Origin: Candidatus Epulonipiscioides gigas
GTDB taxonomy: Bacteria > Bacillota > Clostridia > Lachnospirales > Cellulosilyticaceae
Length of the DNA stretch: 48,950 bases
NCBI GenBank assembly: GCA_001983555.1
Contig: LJHE01000010.1
Span: 1 to 48,950, forward strand
Direction: 5' to 3'
Both the position numbers and the translations under genes were made by a program. Positions 26,195-35,509 of the stretch are shown piece by piece. Each line of letters opens with the position of its first letter. Position 1 is the first letter of the stretch. Under the pieces are notes generated by a model. That model was not told where the DNA came from. It worked only from the letters and a program-made list of their open reading frames with translations, and searched no databases.

Positions 26195-26291
26195 GAGTAG
26201 TGTATTGTTTACAATCACGAAATTCAGACACATTGAACAAGGAACAATCTCTATATGGGTATTTTTGTTCATATTTTGAGTAGCAGGGGCA

Positions 26292-27173
26292 ATGGATTTA
26301 ATTACAAATTTATTATTAAACTTAATAGGAATAGGAGTTGGTATTGTAACAATAGTTATCAAACTTATGTTTGCTTTTGTAGGCGCTTTTTTTGTAGCTT
26401 ATAAAAGAAAAAATTTTTTATCATTCATAATTACTTTTGTTATTATATATATGTATCCATTTTTGATATTATTGACGCTCTTTATTCCACATAAAATTTT
26501 TAAACTACGTTTAGAAATACGTCAAGACTCAGCTTTTATTGGTAAAAATTCTTTTATAGCATCCGCATTTGCACTTAGTGGAATAGTTGCTAAATTTGAT
26601 GGAAAAGTTACAAAGGAAGAAATTAGAAAAACTAAAAATTATCTTGGAGATTTCTTTGGGCTAAGTGAAGCTGAAATAACACAATACCAAGATGCATTTA
26701 ATTTTGGAAAAAATAATCAAGAAGAATATATAGAATTTGCTAGTTTTATACGTAATAATTATAATAGTTTAGTTCGTAATCAAGTACTTTTTATGCTTCT
26801 TCTAATTGCTCTTGATGAAGATAAAAATATAAGTACTCAAATGGATCAGTTTCTAATTAAAATAGCTAATGTACTTGGAATTTCGCCTTATGAATATACA
26901 TTTTTAAAAGCTCAATTAACAGGTCAGTACAATGGCGCAACTACAGCTCCATCGACGGAAAACCTTATTAAGAAGTACAGTGAAATTTTAGGCGTATCAG
27001 AGGATGCAAGTTTTACAGAAATTAAAAAGGCATATAGAAAATTAGCAAAAGAATATCATCCAGATAAATATCGTGATAAACCTAAAAGTTATATTGAGAT
27101 GGCTCAAAATAAAATGAGTGAAATCAACGTGGCATATGAATATTTAGAAAAATTAAAAGGGAAGGAAAATTAA
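26292..27173 (+). CDS. DjlA-like membrane co-chaperone (TerB + DnaJ domains)
   Basis: The 293-residue protein has hydrophobic N-terminal segments (about 5-75), a TerB-like helical domain (about 90-200, with FALSGIVAKFDGKVTKEEI) and a C-terminal J domain (about 225-290) with the Hsp70-activating HPD in KEYHPDKYRDK. This is the DjlA order. It would recruit DnaK to the inner membrane face. The ribosome site is poor (AGGGG only two bases before the ATG), so the true start or expression level is uncertain; the upstream DNA is a transposon relic, which may have replaced the original leader. NhaC-type antiporter gene follows after four bases. Confidence 0.82.
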   Translation: MDLITNLLLNLIGIGVGIVTIVIKLMFAFVGAFFVAYKRKNFLSFIITFVIIYMYPFLILLTLFIPHKIFKLRLEIRQDSAFIGKNSFIASAFALSGIVAKFDGKVTKEEIRKTKNYLGDFFGLSEAEITQYQDAFNFGKNNQEEYIEFASFIRNNYNSLVRNQVLFMLLLIALDEDKNISTQMDQFLIKIANVLGISPYEYTFLKAQLTGQYNGATTAPSTENLIKKYSEILGVSEDASFTEIKKAYRKLAKEYHPDKYRDKPKSYIEMAQNKMSEINVAYEYLEKLKGKEN

Positions 27174-27177
27174 AAAT

Positions 27178-28710
27178 ATGGAAGCAATCGACGTTGGGAT
27201 ATTATCCATTTTACCTCCAATAATAGCAATTGGACTTGCTCTATTAACAAAAGAGGTAATATCATCTTTGCTTATAGGTATCTTATCTGGAACATTTATT
27301 TATGCAATTAACACAGGAGGTGGGCTTGCTGAAACAATAGATATAACAATTCGTCTTAGTGCAGATAAAATAGGAGCAAATGCCTCCATTATAATCTTTC
27401 TCGCACTACTAGGTTCGCTTGTTGCCATTGTCACTATGGCAGGAGGCTCTCGTGCATATGGAGAATGGGCAAGTAAAAAAATTAAATCTAAAAAAGGAGC
27501 AACCCTTGCCACTTCTGCGCTTGGAGCATTAATTTTTATTGACGATTATTTTAATTGTTTAACAGTAGGGACAGTAATGCGACCTGTAACCGATAAATAT
27601 AAGATCTCTCGTGCAAAACTTGCATACATAATTGATGCAACAGCAGCTCCTGTTTGTATTATAGCCCCTGTTTCGTCGTGGGCAGCTTCTGTTATAAGTC
27701 AATTAGATGATGTTGGACTTGATGGCATGGAAGTTTTTATGCAACTTATCCCCTATAACTTCTATGCAATACTTACAATAATTATGGTTCTCATTTTAGC
27801 TATTACAAATCTTGACCTTGAACCTATGAAAACTTTTGAAATTGAAGCTGCTAAATTACATGAAGACAACGTATTTATTCATGCAGGAGATGAATTAGCA
27901 GATATTAAAGTTTCAGATAAAGGCACTGTATTTGACCTTATTATTCCTGTTCTTTGTTTAATTGGATTTTGTACAGCTTCTATGTTATATGTAGGAGGAT
28001 ATTTTGAAGGTGGAATGACTGTTGCAGACGCTTTTGGAAATACTGATGCGGGGCTTGCTCTGGCAATAGGAAGTTTTATTTCTCTCGTAGCAACATTTTT
28101 ACTATTTATACCTAGAAAAATAATTACTTTTAGCCAATTTATGGAAGGAATTTCAACAGGTATAAAAACTATGGTGCCAGCATTTATAATATTGACACTT
28201 GCTTGGACAATTAGTGGAGTTTGTCGTGATTTACTTTCTACTGGACCATATGTTGGAGCTCTTGTTGAAAGTTCAAATATGTCACCTGCTCTACTTCCAG
28301 CTATTATTTTTGTAGTTGCAGGAGCTTTAGCATTTGCAACAGGAACATCTTGGGGAACATTTGGAATACTTATTCCAATAGTTGTAGGAGCTTTAAGTGC
28401 TGTTGCTCCAGAAATGATGGTTGTTTCATTATCAGCAACACTTGCAGGAGCTGTATTAGGAGACCATATGTCACCAATTTCAGATACTACAATACTTAGC
28501 TCTACAGGAGCAAGTTGCCATCACATTGACCACGTAAGAACACAAATTCCTTATGTTTTATTAGTTGGTGCTGCTTGTGTTATAGGTTATATAGTTGCAG
28601 GATTTACCAATAATTTATTAATAAGTTTTATAAGTTCATTATTAAGTTTAATTGCTATATTACTTTTGCTACACAAAATAAGCTTGAAAAAAGCTAATAC
28701 TAAAAATTAG
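27178..28710 (+). CDS. NhaC-family Na+/H+ antiporter-type transporter
   Basis: The 510-residue polytopic membrane protein is of the NhaC/ion-transporter superfamily. Clear signatures are LIFIDDYFNCLTVG, CIIAPVSSWAASV, FATGTSWGTFG and GDHMSPISDTTILSS followed by CHHIDHVRTQIPY. Members exchange Na+ for H+ or, in some branches, organic acids, so the substrate is not certain. ATG at 27178 follows AAGGAA. It forms an apparent unit with the DjlA-like gene before and the HicB-like gene after it. Confidence 0.88.
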   Translation: MEAIDVGILSILPPIIAIGLALLTKEVISSLLIGILSGTFIYAINTGGGLAETIDITIRLSADKIGANASIIIFLALLGSLVAIVTMAGGSRAYGEWASKKIKSKKGATLATSALGALIFIDDYFNCLTVGTVMRPVTDKYKISRAKLAYIIDATAAPVCIIAPVSSWAASVISQLDDVGLDGMEVFMQLIPYNFYAILTIIMVLILAITNLDLEPMKTFEIEAAKLHEDNVFIHAGDELADIKVSDKGTVFDLIIPVLCLIGFCTASMLYVGGYFEGGMTVADAFGNTDAGLALAIGSFISLVATFLLFIPRKIITFSQFMEGISTGIKTMVPAFIILTLAWTISGVCRDLLSTGPYVGALVESSNMSPALLPAIIFVVAGALAFATGTSWGTFGILIPIVVGALSAVAPEMMVVSLSATLAGAVLGDHMSPISDTTILSSTGASCHHIDHVRTQIPYVLLVGAACVIGYIVAGFTNNLLISFISSLLSLIAILLLLHKISLKKANTKN

Positions 28711-28730
28711 TATCAAAAAGGAGCTATATA

Positions 28731-29117
28731 ATGAAAATTTCTTATTATGCAATATTTAATTATGATGAGTTTGAAATCATTGAACATGGAATAGGAATAC
28801 AGTTTCCAGATGTCGAGTTAGCTATTTCATGTGCAAAAGATGACGAACAAGCTTTATATATGGCTACAGATGTTTTAATTTTAGTTTTGTGCAGAGATGA
28901 TAGACTACTACCAGATAATATTAATGACTATCCGCCTAGAACAGAATTAGAAAATATAGTTGTTGGTGAAAATGAAAAAGTTGCATTAATTGAGCTAGAT
29001 ATCGACTATCTAAATAAAGAAATTCCTAAATTTGATCAGGGCGACAAATTTATTTTTTCATTTGATTGGTATAAACAAAAATATTGCCATTTAGTTGATT
29101 CAAGAGTATTGTCATAA
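28731..29117 (+). CDS. Orphan HicB-like antitoxin-type protein
   Basis: The 128-residue protein has the HicB degraded RNase-H-like fold signature: YYAIFNYDE, IQFPDVELAISCAKDDEQALYMATDVLILVL and a proline-rich PDNINDYPP turn. A C-terminal extension (DQGDKFIFSFDWY) lacks an obvious DNA-binding helix-turn-helix. HicB normally neutralises HicA, a small mRNA interferase, but no hicA-like ORF is adjacent on either strand. It may be a domesticated or solitary HicB. It has an AAAGGAG site 20 bases after the antiporter stop, and a terminator downstream. Confidence 0.7.
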   Translation: MKISYYAIFNYDEFEIIEHGIGIQFPDVELAISCAKDDEQALYMATDVLILVLCRDDRLLPDNINDYPPRTELENIVVGENEKVALIELDIDYLNKEIPKFDQGDKFIFSFDWYKQKYCHLVDSRVLS

Positions 29118-29124
29118 TTATATA

Positions 29125-29158
29125 GAGAACCATCCTAATAAGGGAGGTTCTCTTTTTT
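29125..29158 (+). terminator. Intrinsic terminator after the HicB-like gene
   Basis: GAGAACC pairs with GGTTCTC, extended by TCCT/AGGG with a bulge, and is followed by TTTTTT. It ends the plus-strand unit two bases before the end of the convergent aro operon. Confidence 0.85.
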
Positions 29159-29159
29159 G

Positions 29160-29585
29160 TTATTTCAAAAAATATTGTAGAGCTAATTCATATCCCTTTG
29201 TACCAAGTCCTGTTATTACGCCTTTTGCCGAGCTAGCTGTTACAGAATGACTTCTAAAACTTTCTCGGGTGTAGATATTTGAAATATGAACTTCAACTAC
29301 ATCAATACTTATACTTTTAATTGCATCAGCAATTGCATAACTCGTATGACTATATGCTCCAGGGTTTATGATAATACCATCAACTTTATCATGGTAACAT
29401 TGTTGGAAATGGTCTATTATTGCTCCTTCGCAATTGGATTGAAAGAAAGAAATTTCTATATTATTTTTATCTGCAAAAGCTTGCAAATTATTTTCAACAT
29501 CTGCTAACGTTTCATGACCATATATATGTGGTTCTCTAATTCCTAAAAAATTTAAACTTGGTCCATTTATTACACAAATTTTCAT
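29160..29585 (-). CDS. aroQ: 3-Dehydroquinate dehydratase, type II
   Basis: The 141-residue enzyme converts 3-dehydroquinate to 3-dehydroshikimate, the third shikimate step. Type II features are the N-terminal INGPSLNFLGIREPHIYG (catalytic Tyr in the final IYG; Ser replaces the usual Asn of GPNLN), INPGAYSHTSYAI and VEVHISNIYTRESFR with the catalytic His. The start is the ATG at 29585, one base after the stop of the fused upstream gene and with GGGAGAA as ribosome site; the longer frame upstream overlaps that gene. It is the last gene of the aro operon. Confidence 0.95.
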   Translation of the reverse strand: MKICVINGPSLNFLGIREPHIYGHETLADVENNLQAFADKNNIEISFFQSNCEGAIIDHFQQCYHDKVDGIIINPGAYSHTSYAIADAIKSISIDVVEVHISNIYTRESFRSHSVTASSAKGVITGLGTKGYELALQYFLK

Positions 29586-29586
29586 G

Positions 29587-31185
29587 TTATTCTCCCATAA
29601 GTTCAATAATTTTTTCTACTACATCTGATACATTTAATCCTTTTGTTTCTATTTGTACACAACTTACTGTTTCATATGTGTCTTTACGACTTAAAAATCT
29701 TTGCTCTAAGTTTTCTAAAGTATCTACTAAAGGACGATTTTCGTCATTTTTAATTCTTTCATAAAGAGCATCTATGTCATTTTTCAAATATACACATTTT
29801 TTACTTTCAAGATATTCTTTACTTTTAGGATTGGTTAAAATTCCACCCCCAGTAGCATATATTGTTGGTATATCATCACTTTGCTCGAGAGCATTAAATT
29901 CTAATTTTCTAAAATAATCTTCACCATATTTTGCAAATATTTCTTTTATAGTAGTATTTTGAGCTTCTTCTATATATTTATCCATATCTACAAATGGCAT
30001 ATCAAGAATATTGGCGAGCATTTTACCGACTGTAGTTTTTCCAGCACCCATAAAACCAATTAGATATATAGAGCTCTGTTTTATTTTCAATATATTTTTT
30101 AATCTTTTATAAATTATATCTATTATTTCAATTGGATATATTTGTTCTTGCCAGATTTCTTGTGATTTAATAGCTTGAGCAACTAACATATATAATCCAT
30201 TGACAGTAATTAATCCATTTTCTCGAGCATATTTTAAAAATTCAGTTTCAAGAGGATTATAGATTAAGTCAACTGCTGCACTAAAACATTTAATTTTATT
30301 TTCACCGATAGGACTATTTTCGCAATTTGGATACATTCCAACAGGTGTTGTATTAACTATACAATATGCTTTATCTATTGCTTCAAATTCAATATAATCA
30401 ATTATTTCTATATTTTTAAAATATCGCATGGCTTTTTGTTTATCTCGTGTTACAAGTACTACATTTTTTGCATTATGATCGAGCAAATAACAAATTACAC
30501 TCTTTGCTGAACCACCTGCTCCTAAAATATAAAAATCATTTTCGGCTACTACTATTTTACCGGAATTTAGCATTTCACCAATGCCAAAATAATCTGTATT
30601 ATATCCAAAAGCTTGATTTCCTACTATTTTAATAGTATTAACAGAACCAATTTTTTTAGCTTCATCAGATATTTTGTCCAGTTGAAAAATCACTTGCTCT
30701 TTATATGGTATGGTAACATTAACCCCATCCATATCCAGAGCTTTAATAGCTTCTACTACAGAATTTACTTTATTTTTTGGTACTTGATTTAAAACATAAC
30801 TAGCTTTTATATTTGTAAGATTAAAAAAGTGCTCATGAATTTCGGGTGATAAACTATGCCCTAATTTTTCTCCTAATAAACCATATTTTTTGGATGAAAG
30901 TTTTGGTATATCATTTTTTAGATTTAAAATTTTTGACTGATATTCTTTGCTTACTTCCATTAGATAAACCAACATTTTTTGAGCAGAAACTTTTAAGGAG
31001 TCATCTTGTACAAATTTAAGATTATTTTTTATTACTATTTCTTCTCTTTCAGGTTGAAAAATTGGTAAATTATTTTCTTGTTTAAATCGAGCTACATCAA
31101 TTACACACTTCATACGTTTTTCAAACAGTTTGATAAGCTCTTTATCTATATCATTTATTTGTTGTCTAATTTCTTCTAAATTCAT
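29587..31185 (-). CDS. aroE-aroK: Trifunctional chorismate mutase / shikimate dehydrogenase / shikimate kinase fusion
   Basis: One 532-residue protein carries three enzymes. Residues 1-85 are an AroQ-type chorismate mutase with Arg7, Arg24, Lys35 and Glu48 in the same spacing as Arg11, Arg28, Lys39 and Glu52 of E. coli P-protein. Residues about 100-365 are shikimate dehydrogenase (GEKLGHSLSP, NVTIPYKE with catalytic Lys162, YNTDYFG with Asp198, ILGAGGSAKS for NADP, TTPVGM). Residues about 374-532 are shikimate kinase (GFMGAGKTTVGK P-loop, FVDMDKYIE, YFRKLE, ATGGG). It thus runs steps 4, 5 and, after EPSP and chorismate synthases, the branch to prephenate. The start at 31185 follows AGAGGTG; ten bases separate it from pheA. 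Confidence 0.93.
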   Translation of the reverse strand: MNLEEIRQQINDIDKELIKLFEKRMKCVIDVARFKQENNLPIFQPEREEIVIKNNLKFVQDDSLKVSAQKMLVYLMEVSKEYQSKILNLKNDIPKLSSKKYGLLGEKLGHSLSPEIHEHFFNLTNIKASYVLNQVPKNKVNSVVEAIKALDMDGVNVTIPYKEQVIFQLDKISDEAKKIGSVNTIKIVGNQAFGYNTDYFGIGEMLNSGKIVVAENDFYILGAGGSAKSVICYLLDHNAKNVVLVTRDKQKAMRYFKNIEIIDYIEFEAIDKAYCIVNTTPVGMYPNCENSPIGENKIKCFSAAVDLIYNPLETEFLKYARENGLITVNGLYMLVAQAIKSQEIWQEQIYPIEIIDIIYKRLKNILKIKQSSIYLIGFMGAGKTTVGKMLANILDMPFVDMDKYIEEAQNTTIKEIFAKYGEDYFRKLEFNALEQSDDIPTIYATGGGILTNPKSKEYLESKKCVYLKNDIDALYERIKNDENRPLVDTLENLEQRFLSRKDTYETVSCVQIETKGLNVSDVVEKIIELMGE

Positions 31186-31195
31186 AGAAACACCT

Positions 31196-32011
31196 CTACA
31201 CATTTTTCTTATAACAACCTAAAACTTTAAAGTCTTTTGTAATCTTACCAATATTTTTTATAGCCTGTTTAATATTAATATCTTCTTTATTTCCTTCAAT
31301 ATCAATATAAAAACAATACGAAAAAGTACCATCTCCTACAGGTCTTGATTCAATTTTTAACATGTTTATTTTTTCTTTTGAAAACTTTTCTAATATTTGA
31401 TATAAACTTCCAATTTTGTTTGGAATTTCAAATAGAATAGTTAGCTTATCACTTTTTGCAGTACTTTCATAGTTTTTTGATACTACAATAAATCTAGTCC
31501 AATTTTCTTTGTTATTTTGTATATTAGGAACTAATACTTCAAGTCCATATATTTGAGCAGCTCTTTTACTTGCTATAGCAGAATTTATTTTTTGAGCTTG
31601 GTTTTTTACATATTCTGCACTAATAGCAGTATTATGATAAGCTATTTGTTTTATATTTGGTAAATTTTTTAAATAATTTGAGCATTGCTCAAATCCTTGA
31701 GGATGAGAAAATACTTGCTCTATATTATTGATATTTGCCCCAGGTAGAGCCAATAGATTATGCTCAATTTTTACACTAGTTTCTGCTGTTATATAATATC
31801 CATATTTTTTTAATAAATCGTAATTTTGAGTAATAGAACCTGTTGTAGAATTTTCTATTGGCAAAACACCATAGTTTATCTCATCATTTTGTAATGCTAT
31901 AAAAACATCTTCAAATTCTTTATAGCATTTTGTATTTGCATTTTCTCCAAATAATTGTATTAGTGCTTCTTCGCTATATGAGCCTGGAACACCCTGATAA
32001 CCAATTATCAT
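31196..32011 (-). CDS. pheA: Prephenate dehydratase (monofunctional, with ACT domain)
   Basis: The 271-residue enzyme turns prephenate into phenylpyruvate for phenylalanine synthesis. Catalytic-domain motifs are GVPGSYSEEA, PIENSTTGSI, HPQGFEQC and NWTRF (the TRF motif). The C-terminal ACT domain (about 195-268) has KIESRPVGDGTFSYCFY, the usual Phe-binding feedback site. It has no chorismate mutase domain; that activity is fused to the downstream AroE-AroK protein. The ATG at 32011 has AGAAGG eight bases upstream; a GTG three codons earlier abuts the site and is unlikely. Confidence 0.94.
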   Translation of the reverse strand: MIIGYQGVPGSYSEEALIQLFGENANTKCYKEFEDVFIALQNDEINYGVLPIENSTTGSITQNYDLLKKYGYYITAETSVKIEHNLLALPGANINNIEQVFSHPQGFEQCSNYLKNLPNIKQIAYHNTAISAEYVKNQAQKINSAIASKRAAQIYGLEVLVPNIQNNKENWTRFIVVSKNYESTAKSDKLTILFEIPNKIGSLYQILEKFSKEKINMLKIESRPVGDGTFSYCFYIDIEGNKEDINIKQAIKNIGKITKDFKVLGCYKKNV

Positions 32012-32029
32012 AAATTTCACCTTCTTAAG

Positions 32030-33100
32030 TTATAACATTTCTAACATTGCAATTGCGGCTATTGCTTCTATTACAACAACTGCACGTTGAACAATACAAG
32101 GGTCATGTCTTCCTTGAATTTCTAATTTTACTTCTTTTTTTGTTTCAATATTAACTGTATTTTGCTCTTTAGATATAGATGGAGTAGGTTTAATTGTAAC
32201 TTCAAAAATAATTGGAGCTCCATTTGTTATTCCACCTAGTATGCCTCCATTATTGTTGGTTTTTGTAGTAATCTCATTATCTTTTATACAAAATTCATCA
32301 TTAGCTTCGCTACCGTATAAATTTGCAAATTCTTCACCTATACCAAAAGCAATTCCTTTTACAGCAGGAACAGAAAAAGCAAGATGTGAAATTACACTTT
32401 CAACAGAGTCAAAAAATGGATTTCCTATTCCAGCAGGAACGCCTATTATTGCACATTCTATTTTGCCACCTACAGAATCGCTCTTTGATTTTGCTTCAAA
32501 AATTTTTGCACACATTGGTTCAATTTTAGTATCATCAATTACAGGTATATCTTTTTCTAAAATATTATGAAAAATTTGCTTGTCTAAATTTTGCTTATCA
32601 AACTTTTTATCTTGAATATTAAAAATTTGTGAAATATGAGCACCTACTGTAATTCCTTTAGTTTTTATAATTTGTTTTGCAACAGCTCCTGCAAATACTA
32701 AAGGAGCTGTTATTCTTCCTGAAAAATGACCACCACCTCTATAATCATTAAAACCATTATACCTAATATTTCCAGTATAATCTGCATGACCTGGTCGCAT
32801 ATGAGTTTTTAAAATAGAATAATCTTTTGAATGAGCATCATTATTTTTAATTATAGCACAAAGAGGAGCTCCTGTTGTATAATCTTCAAATATTCCGCTC
32901 TGGATAATTGGCATATCGCTTTCTTTCCTTTGTGTGGAAAGCTTATTTTGTCCTGGAGCACGTCTACTCATTTCTTGTTGTATTTGCTCAAAATCGAGTT
33001 TTATGCCTGATGGAAGCCCTCCTATGACAACACCAATACTTTTTCCATGAGATTCTCCAAAGATAGAAATACTAATATTTTTTCCAAATATATTATTCAT
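32030..33100 (-). CDS. aroC: Chorismate synthase
   Basis: The 356-residue FMN-dependent enzyme makes chorismate from EPSP. Signatures include GESHGKSIGVVIGGLPSG, RRAPGQNKLSTQRKESD, MRPGHADYTG, YRGGGHFSGRITAPLVFAG and GRHDPCIVQRAVVVIEA. It is slightly short for the family but complete. Its ATG overlaps the end of aroA by eight bases, so translation is coupled. Reduced FMN must be supplied by a reductase not seen here. Confidence 0.96.
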   Translation of the reverse strand: MNNIFGKNISISIFGESHGKSIGVVIGGLPSGIKLDFEQIQQEMSRRAPGQNKLSTQRKESDMPIIQSGIFEDYTTGAPLCAIIKNNDAHSKDYSILKTHMRPGHADYTGNIRYNGFNDYRGGGHFSGRITAPLVFAGAVAKQIIKTKGITVGAHISQIFNIQDKKFDKQNLDKQIFHNILEKDIPVIDDTKIEPMCAKIFEAKSKSDSVGGKIECAIIGVPAGIGNPFFDSVESVISHLAFSVPAVKGIAFGIGEEFANLYGSEANDEFCIKDNEITTKTNNNGGILGGITNGAPIIFEVTIKPTPSISKEQNTVNIETKKEVKLEIQGRHDPCIVQRAVVVIEAIAAIAMLEML

Positions 33101-34379
33101 TAGCTTCCTCCAAATATTCGATAATACCGCCTAGTGACTGATAGTCTTCCCAAAAAGATGGATATGATTTTGCAACACATTCTGGATCATGTAATATTAT
33201 TTCATTTTGACATATAGTTACAGCAATTGCAATCATCATAGCAATTCTATGATCTTTATGACTTGATATTTCTTTGTGAGCAATAAGCTCCCTAACACCA
33301 TCTATTTTTAAACTATCAGAAAATTCTTGTATTTTTGCTCCAAGTTTAGATAATTCTAAATTTATAGCTGATAATCTATCACATTCTTTAATTCGTAACC
33401 GAGCAACATTATTGATTTCACTTGCTCCTATACAAACTGATAAAATAAGTGCCATAATAGGCACAATATCAGGGCATTCTGAACCATCCATAACTATATT
33501 TTTTAACTCATTTTTTGTAGCTTTTATATGTGTATCTGTTACTTTTATATTTGCTCCAATTTTTCTTAATAATTCTATTACTTCTTTATCTGCTTGATAT
33601 GAATGTGGATTAAGATTTTTGACAGTTATATCATTCCCAAGAGCTCCTGCAATAAGAAAAAATGCAGCTTGTGAAAAATCTCCTTCTACCTTATAATTTG
33701 TAGGTTTATAATTTTGATTTCCTTTTATAATAAAAGTTTGATAGTCTTGATTTTCTATAGTTATTCCAAACATTTCTAGCATTTGAAGTGTTAGATCTAT
33801 ATATCCTTTAGATTCAAGAGCAGTAGTAATTATTATTTTAGAGTCACCTTGTAAAAGTGGCAGAGTAAAAAGTAATCCTGTAATAAACTGAGAACTTATA
33901 TCTCCTCTTAGAGTAAATGTATCAGGCTTGATTGTACCTTGTATATTTAAGTCTAATTCTTGTTCTTTATAAGAATATTTTATAGATTGCTTATCAAAAA
34001 TTTCATAAAACGCTGTGAGCGGTCGTTTACCTAAATTTCCTTGCCCAATAAAATTTACAGTATTTGCAAAAAGTGTACTTATTGGTACAAAAAATCTTAG
34101 TGTTGAACCCGATTCATTACAATCTATTTGAATATTATTATTTACTTGAGCTTCTATTCCTTTAATATATAGTGTATTATCTACTTGTTTTATATTTGCT
34201 CCTAAAGATTTAACAGCACATATAGTTGCTATTATATCCTCTGAATAATCTATATTTGAAATTATGCTTTCACCTTTTGCTAAACTTGCACAAATTATTG
34301 CTCTATGAGCAAGGCTTTTTGATGGCGGAATTTCAACTTCACCTTTTAATTTATTAGGTATTAATCTTATTTGAGTCAT
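33093..34379 (-). CDS. aroA: EPSP synthase (3-phosphoshikimate 1-carboxyvinyltransferase)
   Basis: The 428-residue enzyme joins shikimate-3-phosphate and PEP. Family motifs are PPSKSLAHRAIICASLAKG, NESGSTLRFFVPI, GNLGKRPL, SQFITGLLFTLPLL, EGDFSQAAFFLIAGAL, RIKECDRLSAI and SHKDHRIAMM. The LxESGSTxR loop and GNxGxRP are closer to class II enzymes in pattern, though I cannot assign the class firmly. The ATG at 34379, one base after the aroB stop with GGAGC upstream, is preferred; the frame extends 17 codons into aroB without a ribosome site. Confidence 0.95.
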   Translation of the reverse strand: MTQIRLIPNKLKGEVEIPPSKSLAHRAIICASLAKGESIISNIDYSEDIIATICAVKSLGANIKQVDNTLYIKGIEAQVNNNIQIDCNESGSTLRFFVPISTLFANTVNFIGQGNLGKRPLTAFYEIFDKQSIKYSYKEQELDLNIQGTIKPDTFTLRGDISSQFITGLLFTLPLLQGDSKIIITTALESKGYIDLTLQMLEMFGITIENQDYQTFIIKGNQNYKPTNYKVEGDFSQAAFFLIAGALGNDITVKNLNPHSYQADKEVIELLRKIGANIKVTDTHIKATKNELKNIVMDGSECPDIVPIMALILSVCIGASEINNVARLRIKECDRLSAINLELSKLGAKIQEFSDSLKIDGVRELIAHKEISSHKDHRIAMMIAIAVTICQNEIILHDPECVAKSYPSFWEDYQSLGGIIEYLEEANE

Positions 34380-34380
34380 A

Positions 34381-35439
34381 TTACGCTCCAAAAAAACTTG
34401 TATTTGTTTTGTATATATAAGATTTTCCAATTTCTTTTAATAAAATTACATTCAGATTTTGATCTATATTTTTCTTATCTAATTCTATAACTTTTAATAT
34501 ATCTTGTTTATTTACCTCTGGCATTTGTGTGGGTAGCTCATATTTTTTTAGTAAAGAAACAATTTTATCGTATGTTCCATATTCAGTAAATCCAAAGTCT
34601 TCGCTTAATTTTGTAATTTCGCTCATTCCAATTGCTACACCTTCACCATGTGTATACGTTTCATATCCACATACAGTTTCTATAGCATGACCTAATGTAT
34701 GACCAAAATTTAATATCATTCTTTCGCCTGTATCTTTTTCATCACTTTCCACTACAGCTCTTTTAATATCACAACAAGTATATATTATATCAGACAAGTT
34801 TTTTTCTAGCTCTTCTAAATTTTTAAAATTATTTAATTTATCATATAGATTTTTATCTTTTATAAAAGCATATTTAATTACTTCTGCCAAACCATCTCGT
34901 AAAAATCTTTTATCTAGCGTCTCTAATACATTAGGATCAATTATAACAAGAGCAGGATGGTAAAAACTTCCCACGAGATTTTTGCCCATTTCTAAATCTA
35001 TTGCAACTTTTCCACCAACGCTTGAATCTACTTGAGCAAGCAATGAAGTTGGTACTTGAATAAATTTTACTCCACGTAAATATGTTGCAGCTAAAAAGCC
35101 TGCTAAATCACCAATAACTCCGCCACCTAAAGCTAAAACAGCATCACTTCTTGTAATCTTTGCTTTTGCCAACTCATTATATAGAGATTCTAAAACAGAA
35201 ATATTTTTTGTTTTTTCTCCAGCTTTTAATATTTTAAAATGTACCTCAAAGCCTTCTTTAGTGAGAATATCTTTTAAATTTTGAACATAATATTTCGCAA
35301 CATTTCTATCAGTTACCATAAATATTTTTTTTGTATTTGGTAAATGTCGTTTGATAAAAAATCCTGATGATTGAAGTAAAGACGGCTCTATATATATTGG
35401 ATAAGTATTTTCGGCTAAATTTACAATAACTGTTTTCAT
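34381..35439 (-). CDS. aroB: 3-Dehydroquinate synthase
   Basis: The 352-residue NAD+- and metal-dependent enzyme cyclises DAHP to 3-dehydroquinate. Signatures are VLALGGGVIGDLAGFLAATYLRGV, QVPTSLLAQVDSSVGGKVA, GLAEVIKYAFI and NFGHTLGHAIE with metal-binding His residues, then HGEGVAIGM. Length is typical. ATG follows AAGGAG. It is second in the operon, separated from aroF by 70 bases that contain a stable hairpin. Confidence 0.96.
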   Translation of the reverse strand: MKTVIVNLAENTYPIYIEPSLLQSSGFFIKRHLPNTKKIFMVTDRNVAKYYVQNLKDILTKEGFEVHFKILKAGEKTKNISVLESLYNELAKAKITRSDAVLALGGGVIGDLAGFLAATYLRGVKFIQVPTSLLAQVDSSVGGKVAIDLEMGKNLVGSFYHPALVIIDPNVLETLDKRFLRDGLAEVIKYAFIKDKNLYDKLNNFKNLEELEKNLSDIIYTCCDIKRAVVESDEKDTGERMILNFGHTLGHAIETVCGYETYTHGEGVAIGMSEITKLSEDFGFTEYGTYDKIVSLLKKYELPTQMPEVNKQDILKVIELDKKNIDQNLNVILLKEIGKSYIYKTNTSFFGA

Positions 35440-35469
35440 ATAACATTATCTCCTTATTTTAAGTACAAA

Positions 35470-35495
35470 TTAGGAACGATATAGTTCGTCCCTAA
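35470..35495 (-). other. Intercistronic hairpin between aroF and aroB
   Basis: On the minus strand TTAGGGACGA pairs with TCGTTCCTAA (ten pairs, one G-U) around a six-base loop. There is no long T-run behind it. It probably sets the relative level or stability of the aroF and aroB parts of the message rather than ending it. Confidence 0.5.
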
Positions 35496-35509
35496 CTTAT
35501 AGATATTAA

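Noticed and set aside
28650-29160. A hicA toxin beside the HicB-like gene
   Set aside because: No short ORF with a HicA-like GSH motif was found on either strand between the antiporter gene and aroQ.
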